Shown here: positions 30,418 to 39,899 of the stretch, piece after piece
Position numbering within the stretch: the first letter of the stretch is position 1
Layout: each line of letters begins with the position of its first letter
NCBI GenBank assembly: GCA_029237695.1
Contig: CM055278.1
Span: forward strand, 75,744,297 to 75,808,296
Reading direction: 5' to 3'
Length of the DNA stretch: 64,000 nt
From: Conchocele bisecta
Taxonomy: Eukaryota; Mollusca; Bivalvia; Lucinida; Thyasiridae
Made by a program: the position numbers and the translations under genes
Notes under the pieces: generated by a model
Told to the model about the DNA's origin: nothing
Seen by the model: only the letters and a program-made list of their open reading frames with translations
Database searches by the model: none

Positions 30418-33279
30418 CAAAAGTTAAAATTTGTTTGCGATAATGCTGACAGAAATCCATGGAGCTTAGATGGAAAAAAAGCATTGCATGCTATGGGTAT
30501 GAAAGAAACAATGACACCAGCAATTAAGAGTCAAGACACTGATCCGAAGAGATGCAGGCTCAGAGAGAACTGTCAATTCAGTGATTCAAGTTACGTACTA
30601 TGACATTCCCATTGTATATAGTCCTATTGTGTACTATAAGCTACCGTAAATCAATGTAGAAAACCCATTTAGCAAACTAGATTTACTATGGAAGATAAGT
30701 GCACCTTTGAAACTAGGTACACCTGGCTGGTCAGGAGTGATGCAAGCTGTGTCTGGTAGTACCGGTACTATTTACCCCGGCAAGTCTACAGTGAGATTCC
30801 TCTCCATGTTGGATATCAATCCAACGGACATGCCATGTATATATTCAACTCTATGCTTCATCGTCAATGAATGTATTTGTCATAAGTGCACACCGATAGC
30901 TACATTTGACCAGCCATTTTGGTTCAAAGCCAGAACTATCGTAGCTAATGAACAAGAGAGTAGTCACTTGAAACAAATCATACTAGACTTGGGCGGATTC
31001 CATACTATGATGAGTTTCCTGGGCAGTATTTGCAACTTGATGACTAGTTCTGGGCTCCGAGAAGTATTGGAACTTATCGGTGAAAATGCTGTCACGTACA
31101 TCTTGAACAGCAAATCATATTCCCGTGCTTGTCGTGGGCATTTTATGATTGATTCTATGCTAAACGGACTCATCCTTCATGAGGTATACCCAGTTCCAGT
31201 TGGTGACAACGAAAGTGAGAGCGTGCAATCGGTTCTCAGTCCAGACTTGAAAAGAGCCTTAGATTTGTTTGATCAAGTTATAAGCAAAGATATATCGGTG
31301 GAAGCGGCAAAATGAAAGATCCGACTATATCACAAATCTTAGTCAACATATCTGAAACCAAAGCCGAACTGTGCAAATACCGTACTGCTGAATTGTGGCT
31401 GCAATATATAGATACGGTTGATTTACTTCGTGATTTTCTTCGTTCGCAAAGAACTGGTAACTGGTCATTGTACAAGGCCTGCCTTAGTAAGATGCTGCCG
31501 TACTTTGCTGCTACTGGCCACAACCACTATGCGAAAAGTGTCCAAATATACCTACAGGATCTGAAGGAACCCTAAAAACCCCTAAAGTTTATGATATATT
31601 CGACTCTGGCCTGTTCGTGATACGGCGAAAGGAAAGATTCTGGGCTGGACTGTCGATGGACCTTGTCATCGAGCAGACACTTATGCGAACCATGAAAGGT
31701 ACTGGAGGTCTTGTGCATGGTAGAGGTGTTCTGAATGAGAAACAACGAAATAAGTGGCTGTTGTCGTTACCTGTGTGCGCGACATTCAATGAATCGATGC
31801 AAGAAATCACTAACCAGACTTTTGCCACCAGTGAACAACATAAAGAGTTACCTTCTGCAAGAGTAAAACTTGATAACAAAGATTCCTCAATTGTTTTAGT
31901 TTTTCTAAGTGAGAATAACCCATTCGAGCCTACACCAGACCTGCGGAGTATCACCAGTGACATCACCGCTGATCCATCTGTCAATGCTCATAGAGCTAAA
32001 GACCTCGGTGAGAAGATCTTAGAGAAGATGTACGGTACAAATGCATTCAAGTTTTCCTTCTCTAAAAAGATATTGCTGTTGCGTTGGGTCAGGCAAAGCA
32101 ACTTGACATTGATGGAGAAAAAGTCAACATCGATCCTCAGCTGCTGTTCCAACGGTTGCTGGCCATTGGCAATGCACACACAGATGAGAATTACTTAGAG
32201 CAGTTCTTGTAATATGAACTATCATCACACCCAACTGCTTTATTTGACAAATATGGAATGATTAGAGTAGCCACAAAGTCGCAACTAGCTGACGCTATTG
32301 GACAAAGGTATCAGACTCAAGGTTCTGAAACATTGGTCGCGGTTGCGCAGTAGTTTTCAGTGTTCGATGGTGGTTCCTTATTGCACAGAATTCAGCAATG
32401 AAATCAACAAATGTAACTTCACCAATCTGATGAAGCAAGACTTTGTATCAAATGGAATAGGCACAAAACAGGCCACAGGTGATGCAGACTTTATAATAGC
32501 AGAAACTGGAGTACAATTGGCAGCCATCGGTCAGACCTGTGTTGTTGGTGAGGACACAGACTTGCTTGCAATGTTATGCCATCACGCAAATCGCGTTAAA
32601 ATACCACCGGGACAGTTGTTCTTGTACTTGTTCGAGTTTGCCATTCATACACGCCATCGCTGGATGTGAGACCACGTCTCGACTTTTTGGTATTGGAAAA
32701 GCAACACCATTGAAGAAGATGGACAGTAGGATCTTCAGGGAACAAGCGGCAGTCTTCTGTGCCACTGACTCACCATGTACTAGTGAGATAACTGAAGCCG
32801 GTGAAAAAGCTGTGGTTTGTCTGTATGGAGGAAAAACAGGAGAAAATCTTAATGCACTAAGAGTGAGAAAGTTTAAAGAGAAGGTGGTGACAGGTACTAA
32901 AGCAATCGATGTGAAAACAGTGCCACCGACATCTGACGCGGCAATGTATCATTACTTGCGAGTATTTCTTCAAGTCCGTACGTGGATGGGTGATGGAGAG
33001 GACATGAATCCTACCCAATGGGGATGGGAAGTGCGAAACGGTGCTCTTCACCCAAAGAAAATGGATGCACCAGTAGCTCCTCAGCATCTTTTGAAAGTAA
33101 TTTGGTGCACGTGCAAAGGGGAATGTGCTACCAAAAAGTGTTCTTGTCGCAGTTTTGGACTGAAATGTACGAATGCTTGTGGACATTGCAATGGGGAGAC
33201 CTGCTCAAACTCTCCAAGCCCAGTGATTCTCGACGAAGAGGAGATTGAAGAAACATATTTGTTGGACATTGGCTATTGA
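30418..33279 (+). pseudogene. Broken gene of a long-TIR element: PIN/FEN-like nuclease plus C-terminal Cys-rich domain
   Basis: Consecutive pieces in changing frames: 30418-30600 (FVCDNADRNPWSLDGKKALH, a typical N-terminal block), 30620-31315 (LGTPGWSGVMQAV and a helical region), 31312-31575, 31600-32198 (ERFWAGLSMDLVIEQTLMRT), about 32060-32380, 32298-32669 (GDADFIIAETG, CVVGEDTDLLAMLCHHA) and 32539-33279. The DADxxI...VVGEDTDLL pattern looks like a PIN/FEN-type nuclease core. The last 60 residues hold about nine Cys (CTCKGECATKKCSC, CTNACGHC), like a CXC/tesmin metal-binding module. I know this arrangement as an abundant uncharacterised family in cnidarian and molluscan genomes. Its place between long TIRs suggests it is the element's own gene. 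At least four frame changes and two stops disable this copy. Confidence 0.7.
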
Positions 33280-33437
33280 TAGAGATTAAACTGTTTCCCC
33301 CATGAAACAATTCTTGAATCTGTCCCCGACGTCATAAGTTAGTTATTGTGTCATAATGACATCATAGGTCAGTGGTAGTATCATTTTCGGATTCCCGAGT
33401 GCACGAAATGCGCGACAAAAATTGCCCCCGATGGCGA

Positions 33438-33725
33438 ACTACATGATTTATGACGTCATTGCTGGGTTATGACGTCATTTATTGATTCCTGGGTACCACT
33501 TTCCTATGTATTAGTAATACATTTATGGGTCCTAGGACGAGCCGTTTGCGATATATTGCACTCCACAGCTGGCGATGGCCGCCATTTTGAAATTATGTTA
33601 ATTAGGGTATTTTGCCTGGGCCGATTTTTGCCTATTTTGGATATGATCAACCCTGATGCATGTCCAACCAAACGCCACTATGTTAGTGTCTGTTGCAATT
33701 TGTTTGAGGTCACCCCTTATTTTAG
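33438..33725. repeat. Right long terminal inverted repeat
   Basis: Inverse of 26786-27090. It differs by small indels, for example an added TATTAGTAATACA at 33507-33520. The true outer ends were not fixed; a GCCCGCCTA word beyond both arms hints that the element extends a little further. Confidence 0.85.
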
Positions 33726-34087
33726 ATTACATGTAGCAGTGCCCGCCTATAGTTGTATTGTGGACATTTCAGTCAATTTCGCATTATTATGTACACCGGG
33801 AAAAGAAACTCGCGTACATATGATATATGTCCTGTCGGTCGTACACCAGGAAAAAAACTCGCGTACATATGATATATGTCCGTCGGTCATCTTTTTCGGC
33901 TACTTTCAATCTGTTTTACTGTCAGGATGACTTTAAACTTCATATTCTTTTTTGTCATCCATAATTACATCCTATAAACAAAAATTTGGCAGTTTTTATC
34001 CCCGTATTTTGCGTGAAATTTCCGACGATCTCTGTAATGTTAATTATATATATTAAAGACGTTTCCACATGAAAGTTTGTATGCTTA
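33726..34087. other. Short direct repeat GAAACTCGCGTACATATGAT; no gene
   Basis: ACTCGCGTACATATGATATA occurs at 33810 and 33857 (47-nt spacing). The rest is AT-rich with no support for a gene. Confidence 0.4.
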
Positions 34088-34245
34088 ATATACCCCGTGC
34101 AACGAGTTGTGGGGTGTAGTATATTGGAGTCATTTTGTCCGCCCGTGCGTCACTAAACCTAACAGCTCGAGTAAATGGCTTGGGTCTACTTCACTTTTCA
34201 CACAGGCATTGCTCCAATGGTCCTCAACCGTAATGTGAAAAATCC
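34088..34245 (-). mobile_element. 3' fragment of an ATACCCC-type Helentron-like element
   Basis: On the minus strand: one partial satellite unit (CATTGGAGCAATGCCTGTGT), a short GGACG piece, then ACTCCAATATAC and a CCCCAC/GTGGGG hairpin ending GGGGTATA. It is the reverse counterpart of the 3' ends at 21945 and 25289. Confidence 0.6.
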
Positions 34246-34556
34246 ACGTTTTTATTGAACAATATTTGCGGAAACAGTTACATTTTCTGTAAATAACGTC
34301 GATAGTTTACAACATTTGCATAGCAAATATTATTCCGCATTTGCTGTGAACTTTTCGTCAGAATTCAACGTCATTTACCGAAAATATCGTAAAGTTTGTA
34401 AGTAGCTTCCTCACATTGATAGCTAACCCGTGGTCATTCGAGTAACCTTGCACCTTGTGGTAGTGTGTGTGACATTTCCCGGCGATCCCCTTGTTCTATT
34501 TAAAGGCCTGCATAGATCACGAAATATATTAGTAGATAATAATTGCGTTGTAATTT
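34246..34556. other. No gene seen; putative intron end
   Basis: It precedes the acceptor TTGTAATTTCAG at 34548-34559. It contains ATTTACCGAAAATATCGTAA-like words shared with 20150 and 52440 (a dispersed repeat). Confidence 0.35.
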
Positions 34557-34559
34557 CAG

Positions 34560-34652
34560 ACGGACGTGATAAGGAGAAGTACCAGCAAGCTCAACGACTT
34601 CGACAAGACGGTAGTCAGGAACAAGATACACGAGATGTACAGACGAAACTAG
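34560..34652 (+). CDS. Possible second exon of the transposase-like gene
   Basis: After acceptor TTGTAATTTCAG, 30 codons are open in the phase required by exon 23543-23701: LNDFDKTVVRNKIHEMYRRN, then TAG. The D-F-D-K-x-V-x-R...H-E-x-Y pattern is what I know to follow the helix-turn-helix in IS630-like transposase genes. The frame after the TAG (VVTLRTQNKQT) still looks conserved, so the stop may be a mutation. No DDE catalytic part is seen downstream. So this is either a short domesticated gene of 83 codons or a truncated pseudogene. Confidence 0.42.
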   Translation, partial: TDVIRRSTSKLNDFDKTVVRNKIHEMYRRN

Positions 34653-35180
34653 GTGGTGACGCTGAGGACGCAAAACAAACAAACATAGTGTAGAAATCAT
34701 GGACTGACAGCTAACAATACAGTTTAATTGGAAATGAACTTGTTATGTCTTGTTTGCTTATTTACTATTGTTTGCTGGTAACAGTTAAACAGGTACTCGC
34801 TATAGTAGGCTGGCGATCATAGGAGACAGAGTCTTATGGTAAAGAAGAAACCCATTCAGCCCTCTACAGGATTTACTTTCAGGTTAATAACACATTAACG
34901 AAAACGGCATTGTGATATGGTGTAGAGTTTCTCGAAACCCGCATATTTTTTTATTTGCCAAGTTTTTCGGCCTCGCGGAATCTCATACACTTAGCGGCAA
35001 ACTGCTGTTTTGTGGCAAAACTCCACAACCTCCTGCGGTATTCCCCGCAATCGATAAATACAATTGCGGCAATCATGACCAACTGAATTGCGGCAAAAAA
35101 CGGCGTAATCGTCAAACATATCACCAACACATTTGCCGCAATTTGCGGCATTTTGATCGATAGAAAATGCGGCGTTTAGC

Positions 35181-35857
35181 TTCATATTTCAGTTGAGTAT
35201 TCATGCAAATTCTTTAAGGTCACACAGGCCCGTAGCCAGGATGAGGCGGATTTTGCTGATTTTTTTTGATTTTTTTATTATATTTAATGCCGTATCCGGT
35301 GGTCTAAGTACCGGGAAATCGTGTCTATGATGATCTAGATGTCAAAATTCAAAATTTTCTTGGGGGAGGACCCACCCAATCCCACCACCCCCCCCCACCC
35401 CCCCCCCGCGTTATCGGCGTAATATCTCCAAAAATGTGTATGGAAGTAAAGGAACATATCTTCTGTATCGTAACATCGGCCTATACACATGTATTACATT
35501 GCCGACGTCACGTTTATATATATATATATATATATTTTTCCAATCGAAATTTAAATATGGTCATAAGTATTCATTTCCAATAGATCGGTAAATGGAAATT
35601 GCGATTATTACGGGTCCCGTTAGTTTTCGTTGATTTTATGACCTACGACTTCCGTTTCGGCCTTCACCAACTCGTCCGTCAGCCAACTCATAATAATACA
35701 CAATAGCGACATGTCCAATGTTCATCAGTTGACAGTCGACAGGTTGTGGCATGCCCGTATGTAGCCGGGGGGGATAAGTTGTGCACTCGAAATCTCGCGA
35801 TCACGCTTCACGATCGCAACCTATGCGAGAAACAGCGAGGTTGTCACATGTCCCTAA
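35181..35857. other. Interior of the GCGGCAA element, nothing further recognised
   Basis: C-rich run at 35387-35407 and an AT dinucleotide run at 35516-35535. The frame at 35746-35928 is not convincing. Confidence 0.35.
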
Positions 35858-36920
35858 CAGGACACGTACACATTGTTTTAGGAGACGATTCTTATGTGCA
35901 GCTAAAACATGTTTTTATTAAGAAATAGAACAAATGTGGACAAACATCAGTAGTTCTCGACAACAAAAACATAATAATTGTCTTAGGAGACGATTCTAAT
36001 ATACTGCCAATACATGTTTATTGAAAATAAAACATATTTTGATACGTGTTATTGGTTGTTGTATCGCATCGTCGACCTATACACAAGATCGCGAAAACGC
36101 GAGACTGCAAAATCGAGAGGCGAAAACATGATATTCTATTGTATTCAATATCACGTTTTCGCCTTGTGATATCGCGTTTTCGCCTTGTGATCGCGCGTTT
36201 TTGTGAATGCGATGTCGCGTTTTTGCCTCGGCTTTTTCACGATGTGTTGAAATTGAGTTTTGCGCATACATGTACCTACTGGAACCCCAGACAATGTCGC
36301 TGCCCTTGACATGCAGTGGGCCTCACTATCGTGAGAACAAGCTGTGTCCAAGAGTCGTCCACCGCCCATAAAGCGTGGATACATAGTTTTCAAACGGCGT
36401 ATAAAGAAATATGCCGCCGTGCCCACCTATCCCAAACTAGCACATTTGCGACATATCATTTTCTGTCTAGCTGCACACCTGATGGTGTTTACAATCATCT
36501 GTCGGTAATCCAGTTTCACGTGCAAAATGTGACCTGGTGACCGACATTTAGAATTCGGCAGAAACAAACATATCAAAACAACGCTATGTAGTCACTCACG
36601 TCCATCGCATTGCCGATAAATTGATAATTACGCATTAGCTTGACATAGTGCATTTTCACATTTGTTTGATTTCTTGATAAAGCAAGATTTGGCAGTACAT
36701 GAGAATCGTCTCCTAAGTCGATTCCTTGTAAAGAAATACAAATGTATTCATGTTTTCTTTTCACATTTGTTGATTTCTTAATAAAATAGGTTTGTCAACA
36801 CATGAGAATTGTCTCATTAGACGATACTAATGGGTTTTTTTCTTCAAAAAATAAATGTATTTCTTAATAATAACACATCTTTTGGCAACACATGAGAATA
36901 GTCTCCCATGACAAAACCAT
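35858..36920. mobile_element. Foldback element with multi-unit inverted arms
   Basis: The left arm has two units (35877 and 35981) with TTAGGAGACGATTCTNAT, GCCAATACATGTTTATT and AAATAAAACA. The right arm has three inverted units (36655-36920) with GGCAACACATGAGAATNGTC and AAATGTATTTCTTAATA. A perfect-like hairpin (AGGCGAAAACATGATATT with its inverse, 36118-36164) sits in the centre, followed by CGCGTTTTCGCCTTGTGAT repeats. The layout is of a foldback transposon; no protein recognised. Confidence 0.65.
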
Positions 36921-36953
36921 TTATATTTTGTACGAATATTAGCATTATTGTCA

Positions 36954-37030
36954 AGCCCGCCTGCGGAAAGCGATACATAATGCACTTCTCACAATGACGT
37001 CCGGGTGTCCGTCCGTGCGTCCGTCCGTAT
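36954..37030 (-). mobile_element. 3' end of a small Helentron-like element, minus orientation
   Basis: On the minus strand: CGGACGGACGCACGGACGGA then a GCTTTCCGCAGGCGGGC hairpin, matching the end at 7520-7556. The 5' part was not identified. Confidence 0.45.
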
Positions 37031-37151
37031 TTTTAATTGTTGACAGTATTATCACCGAAAACCGGCGATGCAACATGGAATGAAATGTCGCATCTAGCTC
37101 ATAGTAATTGGGGAAACTGTTAGAACGGGCAAACAATTGACACATTCAAAA

Positions 37152-37423
37152 ACTAGAAATGTGGCACTAAGGTTTCGAACGCACCAAGTCTGTGACATTG
37201 ACCCTGGGCTTAGCGGGGGTGCGACGAATGTGGATTTGTCACAGGGCGGTAGAGGACCATTGGAGCAATGCGTTTGTGAAATTTGAAGCAGATCCGAGCA
37301 AGGAAACAGAAATTATAAGCCATTTACCCGAGCGTTAAGGTTTTGGGACGGACGTACGTACGGACGCCGGTAACACTATATGCCCCCTCACCATATGGTG
37401 GGTGGGGGGGGAGGGTGGGCATA
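37152..37423 (+). mobile_element. Minimal CCCCCGC-type element, one satellite unit
   Basis: It starts ACTAGAAATGTGG, holds a single unit (CTGGGCTTAGCGGGGGTG, GGACCATTGGAGCAATGCG) and ends with GACGCCGGTAACACTATATG and a CCCCC/GGGGG hairpin. It lacks the 5' CCCCCGC motif. At 272 bp it shows how the family looks without array growth. Confidence 0.75.
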
Positions 37424-37622
37424 ATGAACGATGCAATTTGTGTTTCTCGAGTCGGGTTCCATATGATGAAGAGGAAATATGATCGATTACACACCGTGAA
37501 AATCTTGTTGGAACGTAAATGCCAATTGTCACGTACGATATTTCAGTTTACCGATGTTACGTCAGCTGTTATTCTAAGTACGTATGGTTGCTCGTTAGGG
37601 GCATTTCTTTACTTCTTTTAAA

Positions 37623-37695
37623 AGTGATGGGTTGTTGCCTAGGGGATAGAACACCTGACTTCAAATCTGGAGGTTGTGTGTACAAAGTACTAAGT
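37623..37695 (+). mobile_element. tRNA-like SINE head
   Basis: GATAGAACACCTGACTTCAA and GGAGGTTGTGTGTACAAAG match, in sense, the heads at 20000-20066 and 58910-58990 (minus). The B-box is mutated. Confidence 0.6.
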
Positions 37696-37981
37696 AGTAA
37701 CACAGTGGTTCGTCATTGTGTGCATTTTTGCTGAGTCATTTGTGTCAATGTACAAAGTAATAACAGTGATTTGTCGCATTTTGCCGAGTAATTTTGTCGC
37801 AAAATGCCGCAATTATTTTGCCGCGTTTTGCCGAGGAACAGCGCGGAATCACCGCACAAACTTTGCGGCGTTTTTTCCTTATGCCGCAATTGACCACGGG
37901 AAGTTTTGTGAGAGATTGCGGCAATTTTCCGCACTAAAGTTAAATTGGTTGCGGCAATAACAAAAAATATGCGGGTTTCGC

Positions 37982-38550
37982 GGTGCCTGTACTGTATATA
38001 TATGTTGACACAAACACGTTCTCATAGGTATTTTGTGCATGATCGTCGGAAATCTTATTCATTTCTCCGTCTGTACATACCAGATACATTGCTGATAATG
38101 TTCTGTAAGCTGTAACATATTGAATTAAACTGACACTTATCTGCTGTCGTCCCCGACGCCATCTTGTCAGCTTAAATCGTAAACTCTAAACCATATCACT
38201 ACCGATTTATATTATTTCACAAAAACATTTTTTTTATTTACTTGTACATGTACAGCGAAAATGTCAAATTATACCAAGCAAAGTTGAAACATATCTCCCC
38301 TGTTTATCACAGTTTCTGATAGCTGAGCATGTACTTGAATATAACTGAATATAAAGCATGCTTTTGGGAATGTGATGAAATATAAGTACATATATATACA
38401 TACTATATATAATATATATATTATTCCATTTACTGTGCCTTACGAGAAAAAACACATTAGATTTTAGATAAATATTTGAGACATCATCTGAGACACAGTC
38501 ACATTAAAGGGTAAACAAAGAAACCAATTCAGCCCTCCACACGAGTTACA
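37982..38550. other. No gene seen
   Basis: AT-rich, with AT-dinucleotide runs at 38390-38425. Nothing recognised. Confidence 0.3.
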
Positions 38551-39390
38551 TTGGTGACTTACAGGTGCTTTTTAACAGCAGCTAGCATTGAACTTATAAG
38601 TATTTGGATGTATGACACAGACACAGTCTTTGTTTTAACATGTTTTTGGAGAAAATAAATTGAGGATTCTGTTACCACAGATTCAAGAGAAGTCTTTCCA
38701 GGCTTCCACGAATTGGCCATAATTTGTTCAAATTTCACAAGCTCAGTATACATTACTGTTTATGTAACAAATTTCCAATGATTGCATCTGAAAAGTTAAC
38801 AGTGTTCATAAAAACAATTTCAACGCCAAAATCAAATTTGCAGTACGCTTACCGCTTTGACAAAAAAAAATTGCAGGTTCTCCCCTCCTGTGAAATGGAC
38901 TTGCTTTGAGGCCAGCCGCCTTCACTGAATTCCAGCCAATCAGCACTCAGTTGTCATCTGTTGTCACGAGTAACAACAAAGATTGGAGATATTTGACCGA
39001 CATCATCTTCTATATTCACTAAATTCCAGAACTTTACTAATGGAATTGATATATAAACACAGACTAATCGAAGTAGGATGCCTATATTTTTCAGAATGGT
39101 AAGATTTGTTCACATAAAGACGATGTTAGTGCCGATATTTTGATGATGAAATCCAGGAAGCTGTTCGACAATAGGAAAATGTCGAAAACTGCTCAGCGCG
39201 TGACATTTTAACATGGGAGACCCCCATTCACTTTATCATTTCGGGCTATTACTTCATTCTAGGACCGAATTTCGAAAAACAAAAAGATGTCTCATCGCTA
39301 AATTTTGCTGAAAAATGTCTTAGGTTGTTTAAATAGGTTAAAAATTTGGGCAGGTTAACGTGAAACAGACAGTAAGTACTATCCCTATCC
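38551..39390. other. No gene recognised; weak minus-strand frame at 38559-38753
   Basis: The minus-strand frame (KFEQIMANSWKPGKTSLES) shows no known motif and no UGGT similarity. No repeat recognised. Confidence 0.3.
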
Positions 39391-39768
39391 CACTGTGGTC
39401 AACTATAATTTCGGTAAAGGGGTTAAGCAATTATTGGAGAAAAAAATTCCATTTGCCTTACAAAACAAAATGAACACATGTGACCTTGACCTTGGTTCAA
39501 ACATGGTGTATGTGAAACAAGGCAACATACCCAGACATACAGTGTGGCCAAATAATTTTAAAATCAGTGAAGTGGTTCATAAGTTATTAAGAAATGAAAG
39601 TTGTTACTGACGCACATACATACATGGACTAACGCTACGTCTTCTCTTGACTATCGGCGAGGGTATAACAAGCACCATTTCTCCAGTCACAAACGATTAC
39701 AGAAAGTATGTTTCTGTAGGGGTGGGTGGGGTTCTCGGGCGGGTGGGGGTGTTGTAAAAGTTACCCAC
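39391..39768. repeat. Satellite-element relic and MITE end beside a UGGT donor
   Basis: 39400-39660 carries GTGACCTTGACCTTGG and a CATACATGGACTAACGCTAC tail resembling 48560-48725. TATAACAAGCACCATTTCTCCAGTCAC at 39663-39690 is a diverged end of the ACTGGAGAAATGG MITE. G-rich runs lie at 39718-39752. Confidence 0.45.
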
Positions 39769-39841
39769 CTCAGTTTGGAGAAGACAAATCCATCAACGTC
39801 ATCATCGGAGTCATCTTCCACTTCACCCCCGGGTCCATCGC
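39769..39841 (-). CDS. UGGT: UGGT coding exon (third of six found), 73 nt
   Basis: On the minus strand the acceptor is TTTATGTACAG and the donor GTGGGT. Two bases complete the Gly codon from exon 50106-50202, then 23 codons follow (DGPGGEVEDDSDDDVDGF then VFSKL), and two bases open the Arg completed by exon 19036-19136. It is an acidic loop ending in (V/Q)-G-F-x-F-x-K-L-R, as in other animal UGGT. The acidic stretch is longer in Asp than I recall for the vertebrate protein. Length 2+69+2 fits both neighbours. A 30-bp minisatellite array starts about 60 nt upstream of its acceptor. Confidence 0.92.
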
Positions 39842-39899
39842 CTGTACATAAAGAACACCAGAGATATCAAGAGCAAAGTCTGATGAATGTAGAGAATAG

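Larger units (their letters stand above)
34926..37981. mobile_element. DNA transposon with degenerate GCGGCAA-rich terminal inverted repeats
   Basis: The left end (34926-35180) begins CTCGAAACCCGCATATTTTT and the right end (37745-37981) finishes AAAAAATATGCGGGTTTCGCG, an inverted pair. Both arms are filled with TTGCCGC/GCGGCAA words, which have diverged. Inside are a foldback element (35858-36920), part of a Helentron-like element (36954), a small CCCCC-type element (37152) and a SINE (37623). No transposase is recognised. The words CCCATTCAGCCCTC and CCAATTCAGCCCTC lie outside both ends (34850, 38525). Confidence 0.65.

Noticed and set aside
33469..33930. 153-codon frame after the Cys-rich pseudogene
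   Set aside because: It spans the right TIR and its flank, has no family resemblance and no splice context.
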